Source: Corynebacterium resistens DSM 45100 (GTDB lineage Bacteria > Actinomycetota > Actinomycetes > Mycobacteriales > Mycobacteriaceae). Taken from it: a stretch of 64,000 nucleotides of DNA. The first letter of the stretch is position 1. Each line of letters opens with the position of its first letter. The notes beneath the pieces were generated by a model. It was not told where the DNA came from. It was given only the letters and a program-made list of their open reading frames with translations, and made no database searches. The translations under genes were made by a program, and so were the position numbers. This document shows positions 27,229 through 35,754 of this stretch, piece after piece. The stretch lies in the NCBI RefSeq assembly GCF_000177535.2, contig NC_015673.1, positions 1,736,001 through 1,800,000 of the forward strand, given 5' to 3'.

Positions 27229-27924
27229 CTAAATTACATCATCCCAGCTGCCGGCTCCACCAGCGTTGTTCTTGGGGCCGGCAGTTTCGTTTTCCGATCC
27301 TGCCAGTGAAGCGGCACCAGATCCTTCCACAGGTTCAGTACGGCCGGCGCGCTCTTCCATTGCCAGATGCCGCGCCGCTTCCTGCACGGGGCTTCCCCCA
27401 CCAGAGTTCATCTGTGCTCGCGACTCCCCGGCGTTCGCTTGTTGGGTGACCTCTACCCCACCTCGATCTGCTGGGGTGTTGACATCCTGTGCCATATCGA
27501 CACCCCCGTTGTTGCGCGCCACATCGTTAGAAGTAGCACCCGTAGCACTTCCTGCCCCGGCCCCGCGCAGGGCGTCGCGCAGGCTAGGTTGACGAACCGA
27601 TTCCACAGTATCCCGGAACTGGTTCTTGGTCTCATCCAGTGAATTCAGGTAGCTCTCATCACCGTCGAAGAGGGTTTTAGTGATGAATCCACGGGCGCCC
27701 ATCTGGCGCACATTGTTCAGTTCGGCTAGGGGCTTTGAAAACTCCCGAATCTCTTCACCGAATTCCCCATCGAGTTGTTGGCGGGCTTCACCCACAGCGT
27801 TGCGGACGGCCAGCAAAATGGCTCTGACTTCTTTAATCAGTCCCGGCAACCGCTCCGGCCCAATGACCAGTAGCGCGACCACAAAGATGATCGCAAGTTC
27901 TACCCATCCAACGCTTGAAAACAC
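27229..27924 (-). CDS. tatB: Sec-independent translocase subunit TatB
   Basis: This 231-aa protein starts with the TatA/B signature: MFSSVGWVELAIIFVVALL then VIGPERLPGLI, one membrane helix, a hinge and an amphipathic helix to about residue 60. The remaining 170 residues are Gly/Ala/Asn/Glu-rich and probably disordered, long for TatB. TatB receives twin-arginine precursors with TatC. The start is GTG 27924. It lies 69 nt downstream of the anti-sigma gene on the same strand, giving the sigE-antisigma-tatB order; no HtrA-type protease gene intervenes, unlike in mycobacteria. Confidence 0.92.
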   Translation of the reverse strand: MFSSVGWVELAIIFVVALLVIGPERLPGLIKEVRAILLAVRNAVGEARQQLDGEFGEEIREFSKPLAELNNVRQMGARGFITKTLFDGDESYLNSLDETKNQFRDTVESVRQPSLRDALRGAGAGSATGATSNDVARNNGGVDMAQDVNTPADRGGVEVTQQANAGESRAQMNSGGGSPVQEAARHLAMEERAGRTEPVEGSGAASLAGSENETAGPKNNAGGAGSWDDVI

Positions 27925-27993
27925 GATTAATACCTTAACTCACATTGAACTTCACCCGCGCGATAACTACCGCGCTTTGACGACTTCTCCGCA

Positions 27994-28377
27994 CTAGCGC
28001 TGCGATAGTTTCCGCAGAATCAGTCCTACACGGTCGGCTAATGTTTCGGGTCGCCGGCACCCATCAGCGGCAAATGTGCGCCTATCCTTTTCCGCCACCC
28101 TCTGGTCTGCGGCGGCCGAAGCAGCTTCGGGAATGCGCGCTAGCTTTTCTAATAGCGAACCGCTCGCGTGAACAGGCACATCATGCCCACGAATTCTTTC
28201 AGCTGCTGCACGCTGCGCTTTCACTTCTTCACGGCACTGGGCGCAATGCACCAAATGAATCTTGGCGCGGTGCTCGGCTTTTGCACTGAGCTCGTTGTCC
28301 ACTAAAGCTGCAATTGCTTCGAGAGAAAGGTGATCGATAGACAACTCTTCATTGAAGTCATCAAAAAACGATGCCAC
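27994..28377 (-). CDS. cseE: Anti-sigma factor for SigE (CseE/RseA)
   Basis: This 127-aa soluble protein contains HLVHCAQC (residues about 41-48), the HxxxCxxC zinc anti-sigma motif, following a helical region with a conserved upstream His. It binds and inhibits the ECF sigma factor encoded directly upstream; the zinc site can make release redox-sensitive. No membrane helix is present, as in corynebacterial CseE. The C-terminal third is basic. The gene starts 82 nt after sigE on the same strand and precedes tatB. Confidence 0.92.
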   Translation of the reverse strand: MASFFDDFNEELSIDHLSLEAIAALVDNELSAKAEHRAKIHLVHCAQCREEVKAQRAAAERIRGHDVPVHASGSLLEKLARIPEAASAAADQRVAEKDRRTFAADGCRRPETLADRVGLILRKLSQR

Positions 28378-28458
28378 TTCCTTCTCCCTTCGAAGCCGAT
28401 CTGCGCTACACCAACAGCATCAACGCAACGGTGTGGACTACACAGTGTCTATTGCGTT

Positions 28459-29157
28459 TTATGAACTGCACCGTCGACCAGTCGCAGCGGGAACGAAAGT
28501 TAGCGTTCCAGCGTCTCGCTGCAAATGACTGCGCAGTTGCGCACGAGCCCGGTGGATCCGAGAGCGCACGGTTCCGAGCTTCAGCCCTAGAGTACGTGAA
28601 ATCTCGTCGTAGCTCATTCCCATGCCGTCACACAGCACAACCGCGACTCGGAATTCAGGCGACAACTGGTCCAGCGCCTTTTCGAGCGCGGGGTCAATGT
28701 TGTTCATCTCATAAGCCAACTCTGGCGCCGCAATAGTTCCCTCTACACGGTCATAGTCCTCAGGCAGCTCCTCCATGCGAATGGTCGCGCGACGGCGCAC
28801 CATGTCCAAAAAGAGGTTCGTGGTGATGCGATGCAGCCAGCCTTCAAAGGTGCCGGGCTGGTACTTCTTCAAACTGCGGAAAACCCGCATGAAGGTGTCC
28901 TGAGTCAGATCCTCGGCATCTTGCTGATTACCGGCTAGGCGATACGCCAGTCGATAGACACTATCTGCGTGCTCGTTCACCAACTCCGCCCACGACGGCA
29001 TCTCACCTGTTCCGGCGTCAAAGTCAGCCGTGCTCAAAGTCTTTTCGAACCTTCCGTCCGTATCCAAGGATTCACTCGAACCAATTGGTTCATTGGTTCC
29101 CCGCGTGTTTACACGGTTGTCGCGACCAGTGGTGTTAGTCGCAATCCAGTCACTCAT
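28459..29157 (-). CDS. sigE: ECF sigma factor SigE
   Basis: From ATG 29157 the protein is 232 aa; the frame stays open to 29286, but the first 43 residues there have no sigma-like character. Region 2 (about 60-125) shows [22 protein letters not shown] and a region 2.4 typified by [16 protein letters not shown]. Region 4 (about 165-220) has [14 protein letters not shown] and [23 protein letters not shown]. It directs surface/heat-stress transcription and is held by the downstream anti-sigma. A residue-rich Thr/Gly N-terminus is unusual but common in actinobacterial SigE. No Shine-Dalgarno; see the promoter at 29165. Confidence 0.94.
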   Translation of the reverse strand: MSDWIATNTTGRDNRVNTRGTNEPIGSSESLDTDGRFEKTLSTADFDAGTGEMPSWAELVNEHADSVYRLAYRLAGNQQDAEDLTQDTFMRVFRSLKKYQPGTFEGWLHRITTNLFLDMVRRRATIRMEELPEDYDRVEGTIAAPELAYEMNNIDPALEKALDQLSPEFRVAVVLCDGMGMSYDEISRTLGLKLGTVRSRIHRARAQLRSHLQRDAGTLTFVPAATGRRCSS

Positions 29158-29164
29158 GCCCACT

Positions 29165-29170
29165 ATTGTC
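29165..29170 (-). promoter_or_regulatory. -10-like GACAAT before sigE
   Basis: Read on minus, GACAAT ends 7 nt before ATG 29157. The spacing fits a leaderless sigE message. No convincing -35 was identified. Confidence 0.35.
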
Positions 29171-29342
29171 GCGTACTCCCCTCCCAAACATCTAATCTCA
29201 GCCTGCTGTTTTCCTGTGAACTTATGTTCCGCCGCTTTACTGCGCTGATGATCACCCCACCCGACATCAGTTTGCGCACCCCTCAATCCCTTCGGCCATT
29301 GGCCCCCTGATCACTTCGACCATTGCCTCCCAGCCAGATGCA

Positions 29343-29429
29343 CCCACCCCCAATCGCACGCGTGCGCCCCCAGAGGCAAGTCGCACACTTGCTCGCCGTT
29401 TTCCCACCCCCAATCGCACGCGTGCGCCC
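29343..29429. repeat. 27-bp direct repeats, 60 bp apart, with 12-bp palindromes
   Basis: The same 27 nt occur at 29343-29369 and 29403-29429, each containing the perfect palindrome CGCACGCGTGCG (29355-29366, 29415-29426). Between them lies a related unit with the hairpin GCAAGT-CGCAC-ACTTGC, and a decayed unit (TAGTCACACAAG) follows. They occupy the 391-nt region between divergent sigE and the methyltransferase gene, which otherwise holds only their promoters. Confidence 0.8.
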
Positions 29430-29534
29430 ACTCCCTCTAGTCACACAAGCCACGCCAGTTCACTCACTTTTCTATTTCTGACGCCACGCGCTGACATGCC
29501 GCGCCACCAGCACTATTCCTATCGATCTCTGCCC

Positions 29535-29540
29535 TAGGCT
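29535..29540 (+). promoter_or_regulatory. -10-like TAGGCT, leaderless layout
   Basis: TAGGCT ends 8 nt before GTG 29549 and no ribosome site lies between, which supports that GTG over the TTG at 29540 inside the hexamer. Confidence 0.4.
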
Positions 29541-29548
29541 TGTGCCTT

Positions 29549-30229
29549 GTGAATGCCTCATCTGCTACCCCTGAACAAGCCATCGTCGCTCATGTGAATC
29601 GCACCGCGAGCCAAGACGAAGCACTCCTCAACGCTATCGAAGCAGCCGAGGAGTTTGGGCTGGTTTATCCAGACACGATCACGGGCGAGTTTCTCACTTT
29701 CCTAGCTGCCCAAGCAGAAGGTTCGGCGACCTCCGCGGGCCACACCCCCACAGCAATCATCATGGCCAGCGCATCGGGTGTTGTGGGCTCCCACCTCTTT
29801 AACGGAATGCCCGACGGTCACCTCACCTGCATCGAACCCGAGGTACAGCACCAACAGCTAGCCAAGGAAGCCTTTGCTGCATCCGGCAAACGCCCAAACA
29901 ACTACCGCTTTTTGCCCAGCGCTCCGCTAGACGTAGTGGGTCGTTTGGCCCAGGAAAGCTACGACCTCGCTATTGTTGAGGCTTCCGAGGAAGATTTCAT
30001 TCCCCTCATCAAGGCCACTTTGCCAGCATTGCGATTAGGCGGAGTACTGGTTTTGCTGGATTCCCTCGTCGATGGTCTCGTCAGCGATGACTCACGTACC
30101 GATCGCCAAACCGTTGCAGCTCGCGAAGCTGATGAATTCTTCCGTGAGCTCGACTCTGTCCAGGTGTCTCGCCTACCTCTAGGGGCAGGCGTCACCCTTA
30201 TAACCAAGCTCACGCCAAAGGCTTCCTAA
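29549..30229 (+). CDS. SAM-dependent O-methyltransferase
   Basis: GTG 29549 gives 226 aa beginning NASSATPEQ after the initiator. The protein has the class-I methyltransferase layout of the mycobacterial/corynebacterial gene divergent from sigE (Rv1220c type): a helical N-terminus, an AdoMet-binding strand region (AIIMASASGVVGSHLF, where the usual GxGxG is relaxed), LTCIEPEVQ with the acidic ribose-binding residue, and YDLAIVEAS, RLGGVLVLLDS later. It resembles catechol/caffeoyl-CoA O-methyltransferases but the acceptor is unknown. Conserved position opposite sigE supports orthology. Confidence 0.85.
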   Translation: MNASSATPEQAIVAHVNRTASQDEALLNAIEAAEEFGLVYPDTITGEFLTFLAAQAEGSATSAGHTPTAIIMASASGVVGSHLFNGMPDGHLTCIEPEVQHQQLAKEAFAASGKRPNNYRFLPSAPLDVVGRLAQESYDLAIVEASEEDFIPLIKATLPALRLGGVLVLLDSLVDGLVSDDSRTDRQTVAAREADEFFRELDSVQVSRLPLGAGVTLITKLTPKAS

Positions 30230-30271
30230 CGAGGACTCACCCGTCTGGTTGCAGCTGAGGAGAACTGAAAT

Positions 30272-30303
30272 CCAGCGAAACTAGCCCGAACTAGACTCGC
30301 TGG
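30272..30303. terminator. Convergent terminator hairpin
   Basis: CCAGCGA (30272-30278) pairs with TCGCTGG (30297-30303), with an inner CTAG...CTAG pairing. It lies between the methyltransferase and glgC and overlaps the last codons of glgC. Confidence 0.6.
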
Positions 30304-31532
30304 TTCTTTCCGATACACACCACACCACCGTTGGACACTTTGAAGCGCTGTTCATCTAGCGCGCGATCAACACCAACGATCTGCCCATCGGAAATAACAA
30401 CATTCTTGTCAACAATGGCGTGGCGGACTACCGCGCCCTTGCCGATGCGCACGCCAGGCATAAGCACACAGCCCTCAACGGTCGCACCTTCATCGACGAT
30501 GACATTCTCACTCAGCACAGAGTTACGAACCGTTCCCGCCGAAATGATGCATCCCGCCGAAACCATCGACGATTGGGCAATGCCCCCCTTAACGAACTTG
30601 GCAGGCGGCAGGTTCCCGGTCTCCGCAGTGTGAATGGGCCACTGCTGGTTATAGAGATTGAAAATCGGGTGCACACTAATCAAATCCATGTGTGCTTCAT
30701 AGAAAGCATCCACCGTTCCCACATCGCGCCAGTAGCCCTTATCACGCTCCGTCTCTCCCGGAACATAGTTGGTGGAAAAGTCATAAACCTGCGCCGCACC
30801 CTTGTCCACGAGCAGTGGAATGATGTCACCACCCATGTCGTGATTGGAAGACTCGTTTTCAGAATCCTCCAACAAGGCTTCAATCAGGGCCTGTGCGGTG
30901 AACACGTAATTACCCATCGAGGCGAACGAGACATCCGGATCGTCCGGAACACTCGGAGGATCCGACGGCTTCTCTAAGAACTGTTCAATCCGTCCGTTTT
31001 CACCGGCTTGAATCACACCGAACGCGGTGGCGTCGGACCGAGGCACCCGAAGCCCAGCAACCGTAACCCCCGCACCTGAAGCAATATGCTCCTTGACCAT
31101 TTGCGAAGGGTCCATGCGATATACGTGATCGGCACCGAAAACAATGATGTAATCGGGTTGCTCATCGTAAACCAAGTTGAGGGATTGCAAAATGGCATCA
31201 GCACTACCAGTGAACCAACGCTTCCCGAGGCGCTGCTGAGCAGGAACAGGGGTGATGTACTGCCCAGCCAAGCCCGAAAGCTGCCATGACTGGGAGATGT
31301 GGCGGTCAAGCGAGTGCGACTTGTACTGAGTCAGTACGCAGATCTTGTAGTACCCTGCGTTCACCAAATTGGACAGCACGAAGTCAATCAGGCGGTAGTT
31401 GCCACCAAAAGGCACAGCCGGCTTTGCACGGTCAGCGGTAAATGGGAATAGGCGCTTTCCCTCACCGCCAGCAAGAACAATGGACAGGACGTTCGGTGTG
31501 TTCTTCACACTATCCACCGTAATGCGGTGCAC
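30291..31532 (-). CDS. glgC: Glucose-1-phosphate adenylyltransferase GlgC
   Basis: This 413-aa enzyme makes ADP-glucose from ATP and glucose-1-phosphate. The N-terminal nucleotidyltransferase signature [19 protein letters not shown] and [15 protein letters not shown] are complete, GADHVYRMD follows, and the C-terminal part is a left-handed beta-helix ([25 protein letters not shown]). The start is GTG 31532; no in-frame ATG is near and the ribosome site is weak. It is divergent from glgA with 94 nt between, the arrangement known from other Actinobacteria, so both steps toward glycogen or maltose-1-phosphate are controlled from one region. Confidence 0.96.
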   Translation of the reverse strand: MHRITVDSVKNTPNVLSIVLAGGEGKRLFPFTADRAKPAVPFGGNYRLIDFVLSNLVNAGYYKICVLTQYKSHSLDRHISQSWQLSGLAGQYITPVPAQQRLGKRWFTGSADAILQSLNLVYDEQPDYIIVFGADHVYRMDPSQMVKEHIASGAGVTVAGLRVPRSDATAFGVIQAGENGRIEQFLEKPSDPPSVPDDPDVSFASMGNYVFTAQALIEALLEDSENESSNHDMGGDIIPLLVDKGAAQVYDFSTNYVPGETERDKGYWRDVGTVDAFYEAHMDLISVHPIFNLYNQQWPIHTAETGNLPPAKFVKGGIAQSSMVSAGCIISAGTVRNSVLSENVIVDEGATVEGCVLMPGVRIGKGAVVRHAIVDKNVVISDGQIVGVDRALDEQRFKVSNGGVVCIGKNQRV

Positions 31533-31613
31533 CGGGTTTCGCTCGGCGAATCATGCGCGAAGTGTTTAAAACAGGGAAAGTTTATTCGGCGCGAAACTTT
31601 GTCCCCACTCGCT

Positions 31614-31619
31614 TAAAGT
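31614..31619 (+). promoter_or_regulatory. -10-like TAAAGT before glgA
   Basis: TAAAGT ends 7 nt before ATG 31627 with no Shine-Dalgarno between; leaderless layout. Confidence 0.4.
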
Positions 31620-31626
31620 CAAAGCT

Positions 31627-32820
31627 ATGCGAATCGCGATGCTGACCAAGGAATACCCCCCAGAGATCTACGGCGGTGCTGGCGTGCACGTCACCGAATT
31701 GGTGAGGCATATGAGGGCACTTGAAACCGTCGACGTCCACTGCATGGGCGGGCCCCGCGAAGAACAGAATGTGTATGTCCATGGAGTCGATCCGGAGCTA
31801 GCCAAAGCCAATGCTTCCGTTCAAACCCTCTCCACGGGATTGCGGATGGCCGACCAGTTGAACGCTGGGGGGAAAGTCGACATCGTTCATTCCCATACGT
31901 GGTACACGGGACTCGGCGGACACGTTGGAGCATTGCTGAATGAGATTCCCCACGTTGCAACGGCGCATTCCTTGGAACCACACCGCCCTTGGAAGCGCGA
32001 ACAATTGGGAGGTGGCTATCTAGTTTCTTCGTGGTCAGAGAAAAACGCCATGGAAAAAGCTGATGCGGTGATCGCCGTTTCCGCGAAGATGAAAGATGCC
32101 ATCTTGGACGCTTACCCGGCAATCGATCCGGACCGCGTTCACATCGTCCTCAACGGTATTGACTCCCAGCTGTGGCAACCGCGCCCAACATTCGCTGAAG
32201 CGGCCGAAGTGAACGGTCGCTCTGTGTTGCAGGAACTTGGCGTTGACGAGTCCCGCCCAATTGTTAGCTTCGTCGGCCGGATCACACGGCAGAAAGGTGT
32301 CCCTCATCTTCTACGCGCGATTCGCGGAATGAATGAGGACATTCAAGTTGTTCTTTGCGCTGGCGCGCCAGACACTCCAGAGATCGAAGCTGAGGTCACC
32401 GGTCTAGTTGAGGAGCTGCAAGCTACCCGAGTTGGCGTGTACTGGGTGAAGGAGATGCTGCCAAAGGAGAATCTGCAAGAAGTACTCACAGCTTCCGATG
32501 TGTTCCTCTGCCCTTCGATCTATGAGCCACTCGGCATCGTCAATCTTGAGGCCATGGCGTGTGGCACGGCTGTCGTCGCTTCCGATGTAGGCGGTATTCC
32601 CGAGGTGGTAGTCGACGGCACTACGGGCACCTTGGTGCATTATGACGCCAACGATGCATCCGGTTTTGAAGAAGACATGGCCCATGCTGTCAATGACCTC
32701 GTAGGCGATCGCGACAAGGTAAAAGCCTATGGCCAGGCTGGTCGCGAACGGGCTGTGAATACATTCAGTTGGGCCACCATCGCCGAACAGACGGTCAAGG
32801 TATACCAATCCCTACTGTAG
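31627..32820 (+). CDS. glgA: GT4 glycogen synthase / maltose-1-phosphate synthase (GlgA, GlgM-type)
   Basis: This 397-aa GT-B fold glycosyltransferase begins MRIAMLTKEYPPEIYGGAGVH, the short corynebacterial-type glycogen synthase. FVGRITRQKGVPHLL opens the second Rossmann domain and PSIYEPLGIVNLEAMACGTAVV carries the ExE donor-binding motif. It uses ADP-glucose made by the divergent glgC. Mycobacterial members of this branch (Rv1212c) act mainly as alpha-maltose-1-phosphate synthase, so either glycogen elongation or maltose-1-phosphate formation is possible. A GH32-like gene follows after 56 nt with its own promoter-like sequence. Confidence 0.93.
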   Translation: MRIAMLTKEYPPEIYGGAGVHVTELVRHMRALETVDVHCMGGPREEQNVYVHGVDPELAKANASVQTLSTGLRMADQLNAGGKVDIVHSHTWYTGLGGHVGALLNEIPHVATAHSLEPHRPWKREQLGGGYLVSSWSEKNAMEKADAVIAVSAKMKDAILDAYPAIDPDRVHIVLNGIDSQLWQPRPTFAEAAEVNGRSVLQELGVDESRPIVSFVGRITRQKGVPHLLRAIRGMNEDIQVVLCAGAPDTPEIEAEVTGLVEELQATRVGVYWVKEMLPKENLQEVLTASDVFLCPSIYEPLGIVNLEAMACGTAVVASDVGGIPEVVVDGTTGTLVHYDANDASGFEEDMAHAVNDLVGDRDKVKAYGQAGRERAVNTFSWATIAEQTVKVYQSLL

Positions 32821-32863
32821 TTTTCCACCTAAAATGACCCCGACCTGTCCACAATTTCGCTGG

Positions 32864-32869
32864 TATACA
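32864..32869 (+). promoter_or_regulatory. Extended -10 TGGTATACA, leaderless layout
   Basis: TATACA with upstream TG at -2/-3 ends 7 nt before ATG 32877. It would give a transcript starting at the ATG, independent of glgA. Confidence 0.5.
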
Positions 32870-32876
32870 TGGGGTT

Positions 32877-34385
32877 ATGGAAAACTCCCTCCGCTTGACC
32901 CGCCCGGAGTTGCACATCACCGCCGAAACCGGTGTGCTCGAAGCTCCAGCTGGCGCCATCTTCACTGATGGCGCTATTCATGTGTTTCATCAGTTCCGCC
33001 CCTCCCCGACATCGGGTTCGAAGTGGGCCCACCAGGTCGCTTCCTCCGTGGCTTATGACTGGGATGTCTGCGATGATGTTCTAGCTCCCGAGGGCGATGA
33101 AATCGATATCCTAGCCGGTTCGGCGGTGGGTACTGACGAGGGCGTCGAGCTATTCTTCGTAAGCACCACACCGGACGAGGATGCATCCGAGTCCAAAGCC
33201 AAGCTCCTGGGGTCTGAGATTTCCCACGGCGACAAAGGCTCTCGCCGTTTTCGAATTCAACGGGCTGCAATCAATGACATCAATGCGATGATCGAGGTTT
33301 CCGATGATCCTTCGACAATCGATCCGCATGTGCGCCGCCTTGGCCCCATCACTATCGATGACTCCGCATTTCCAGTTCGTGATTTGGTGACACCATGTGT
33401 GATCCCACATGAGCGCTTCGGTGGCTGGGTGATGCTGGCTTTGGCGTTGGAAGGTGAAACCGATGCTCGGATTGTCGTCCTGAGCTCCACGGATCGCCAG
33501 AATTGGAAGGTGGAGGGGCCATTGAAACTGGAGGGCGACGCCCAGATTCCGGCTGGACGCCCATTTGCGCCCCGCATCGCACGCATGGACGACGTGGTGA
33601 CAGGGGAACACAAAGACGTTGTAGTTGTAACGTTCCCCGACGAGACGAAACCCGCCCGCGAAGCTGCAGGTTATTTCGTGGGAACACTAGAGGGCAACAC
33701 ACTGCATGCCGCGACCGACTTCCAGGCTCTAGACCACGGCCACGATTTCACCCGCCCGCGCATTATCCAAAACGGTTCCACAATCATGTTCGGGTTGGTC
33801 GGCACCCACCCACAGGTTGAAGGCGTTGGGTCGTGGGCAAACTGCCTCTCCGCACCGCGGCACCTAACTTTGGCAGATGGGAAGATTTACCAAGACATCG
33901 TCGGTGCACCAGCAGCGGTACGCGGTTTTTCTGATTACGGCATCATCTACACCGCGCAACTCGATGCCTCTGAAGGAAAGGTCGTTGCCGACCTCCTCAA
34001 TCAGGATGGCGAGACCGTTTTGACTGTTACTTACACCGCCGACGAAGTGAGTGTAAGCCGGTCAGAGGGTCCCACGGCAACTGCCCCACTAGACGATGCG
34101 GACAGTGATACCTTGGCCATCTTCATCGATGGACCCGTATGCGAAGTCTTCGCAGATGGTGGATCCGTCACGCTCACAAGCACTATCCTTTCGGAACAGC
34201 CTGCAAGTTCCATCGATGTCAGAGCACTCGATGGCGCGAAGATCATCGCTGGGATGCGTACGAAGGGAAAGGAGATCCAGCGTCGCAACGCAGGCCTCAC
34301 TTCCCCTGAGGAGCAAGAACTATTCATGCGCGAAGCCTTGCTGGCTGATCATGAACTTTCAAACACGGAGGAGAACGGCACGTAG
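32877..34385 (+). CDS. GH32-like protein with degenerate active site
   Basis: This 502-aa protein has a GH32 (invertase/levanase) layout: a five-bladed propeller-like N-terminal part and a beta-sandwich C-terminus (FIDGPVCEVFADGG near 385 is a typical GH32C motif). FTDGAIHVFHQFRPSP, DILAGSAV and LDHGHDF match family positions. However the nucleophile block reads LEAPAGAIF (21-29; Ala23 for Asp of NDPNG), the RDP block VTPCVI (171-176; Thr172 for Asp), and the EC block FAPRIA (230-235; Phe230 for Glu). It is thus probably not a glycosidase but a carbohydrate-binding or regulatory pseudoenzyme. No signal peptide; cytoplasmic beside glgA/glgC. Confidence 0.85.
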   Translation: MENSLRLTRPELHITAETGVLEAPAGAIFTDGAIHVFHQFRPSPTSGSKWAHQVASSVAYDWDVCDDVLAPEGDEIDILAGSAVGTDEGVELFFVSTTPDEDASESKAKLLGSEISHGDKGSRRFRIQRAAINDINAMIEVSDDPSTIDPHVRRLGPITIDDSAFPVRDLVTPCVIPHERFGGWVMLALALEGETDARIVVLSSTDRQNWKVEGPLKLEGDAQIPAGRPFAPRIARMDDVVTGEHKDVVVVTFPDETKPAREAAGYFVGTLEGNTLHAATDFQALDHGHDFTRPRIIQNGSTIMFGLVGTHPQVEGVGSWANCLSAPRHLTLADGKIYQDIVGAPAAVRGFSDYGIIYTAQLDASEGKVVADLLNQDGETVLTVTYTADEVSVSRSEGPTATAPLDDADSDTLAIFIDGPVCEVFADGGSVTLTSTILSEQPASSIDVRALDGAKIIAGMRTKGKEIQRRNAGLTSPEEQELFMREALLADHELSNTEENGT

Positions 34386-34437
34386 CCCCTCGCCTTAGCC
34401 CTATTAGCCCTACGTGAGAGGGATAGCCGCAGTTAAA

Positions 34438-34485
34438 AAATGTGCCCTCGGAAACCCCAGCACTGGGGTTTCCGAGGGCACATTT
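34438..34485. terminator. Perfect 23-bp terminator stem
   Basis: 34438-34460 pairs perfectly with 34463-34485 around a CA loop, with A-rich and T-rich flanks. It separates the GH32-like gene from the convergent rRNA methyltransferase gene. Confidence 0.92.
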
Positions 34486-34620
34486 CCCTATCCAGGATGA
34501 GGCAAACACCACACTTACCTCATCCACCACAGCGAGGGCTCGACCAACCAACCACCTTCATATGAAGCGAGCCCTCATATAAGACTCTAACGCAAACGGA
34601 GCCAACTGTTGAACAGGTTT

Positions 34621-35490
34621 CTAAGACTTCTTTAGCCTAGTTATGAGCGCACGGGCCGTTACTTCCATGACGTGCGGTAATGCCTCGATTCGTTGCTGCA
34701 AAACTTCTTGGTGAATGTGTCGCGCAGACGGACTCATACCAATCTGTGCAGCAATCGAAGCTTGATCCAAGCGCATCGTGAACTCAACGGGTTCCGATGG
34801 GCCCACTGGATTGAGGTGCCCCGAAGCCTGCGAGATCATTCGCTCAACCTTGCCCTCTTCAACATCAAGAATCCCCAGCGGTTCTCGTAGTTCGGACAAG
34901 TGCCCCCGATCGGCGGTGAGCACCACGACTTCGCCACGAGGCTTGAGGATGCGTGCGAACTCAGCCGCATTGCGTGGAGCGAAGATTACAGTGATCGCAT
35001 CAACACTCTCGTCACGGATCGGCAGGCGTGACCACGCGTCAGCAACCACAGCACCTACTCGTGGATGCGCATGCGCCAAACGCTTGGCTGCCGCTGTGGA
35101 AACGTCCACCCCAATTCCCCGGGCACCTTCGACGGTATCCAGCAAGTGAGCCAAGTAATAGCCCGTACCAGCCCCGATTTCCACAATCCCGGGTTTGGCA
35201 CCGGGTGCGATCCCCGCTTCATCGAGCACTTCCTCTACGGAATGCGTGACCGCTTCCACAAAGGGTGCGAAGTGGCCACCTGATAAGAAGGTCTCGCGGG
35301 CGTCGATCATGGAAGCATCATCACCCGAATACCTCAGACCTGAGCCTCCCGCCAATGTGACGTAGCCTTGGCGGGCAATGTCGTAGTTATGGCCGGATTC
35401 CGACACGAGGGTTTTCCACTTGTCATCCCCAGCAGACAAAGCGGTGCCGTCAACAGGATCCGCTAGCAGATCGATGACATCTTGCAGCAT
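34621..35490 (-). CDS. RlmA-like rRNA (guanine-N1) methyltransferase, zinc site lost
   Basis: From ATG 35490 (GGAAGGA 8 nt upstream) the product is 290 aa. The AdoMet motif VEIGAGTGYYLAHLL lies near 101-115, GVDVS follows, and IFAPRNAAEFARILKPRGEVVV is the RlmA-type motif region. RlmA proteins methylate G745/G748 of 23S rRNA. The N-terminal zinc ribbon of E. coli RlmA (C5, C8, C21, H25) aligns here with Asp11, Asp14, Ser30 and His34, so three of four ligands are gone although HNYDIARQGYVTL is kept. A palindrome at 35519-35534 lies just upstream. Confidence 0.88.
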   Translation of the reverse strand: MLQDVIDLLADPVDGTALSAGDDKWKTLVSESGHNYDIARQGYVTLAGGSGLRYSGDDASMIDARETFLSGGHFAPFVEAVTHSVEEVLDEAGIAPGAKPGIVEIGAGTGYYLAHLLDTVEGARGIGVDVSTAAAKRLAHAHPRVGAVVADAWSRLPIRDESVDAITVIFAPRNAAEFARILKPRGEVVVLTADRGHLSELREPLGILDVEEGKVERMISQASGHLNPVGPSEPVEFTMRLDQASIAAQIGMSPSARHIHQEVLQQRIEALPHVMEVTARALITRLKKS

Positions 35491-35518
35491 TGACGATTCC
35501 TTCCAGCCAAAAATGATT

Positions 35519-35534
35519 GTGTTATTTATAACAC
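35519..35534. promoter_or_regulatory. Palindrome upstream of the rlmA-like gene
   Basis: GTGTTAT-TT-ATAACAC is a perfect 7+2+7 dyad 28 nt before ATG 35490. On minus it contains TTATAA-like -10 material, so a repressor could block the promoter there. Confidence 0.45.
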
Positions 35535-35754
35535 TAAACGCAACGGGGCAGGTCACTGCCCACCCCCATTAACGATAGCCATAGCGTGCCGGCCTCGGGC
35601 ACGAAGCCCTCGACTAGTAACTTCCCACCTTCACCTGCACGCTCCCAGTCTCGACACCCTCATTGTTAGTCCCAAATACGCCAGCGCCCTCCCATTCCCG
35701 GCACCACCACGGTGGCCGAGCAAAGGGAAGGCAAGCTCCAAACGCGAATGAGAA

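Noticed and set aside
29158..29286. 43-residue N-terminal extension of SigE
   Set aside because: It has no sigma-like character and lies upstream of the -10-like hexamer placed 7 nt before ATG 29157.
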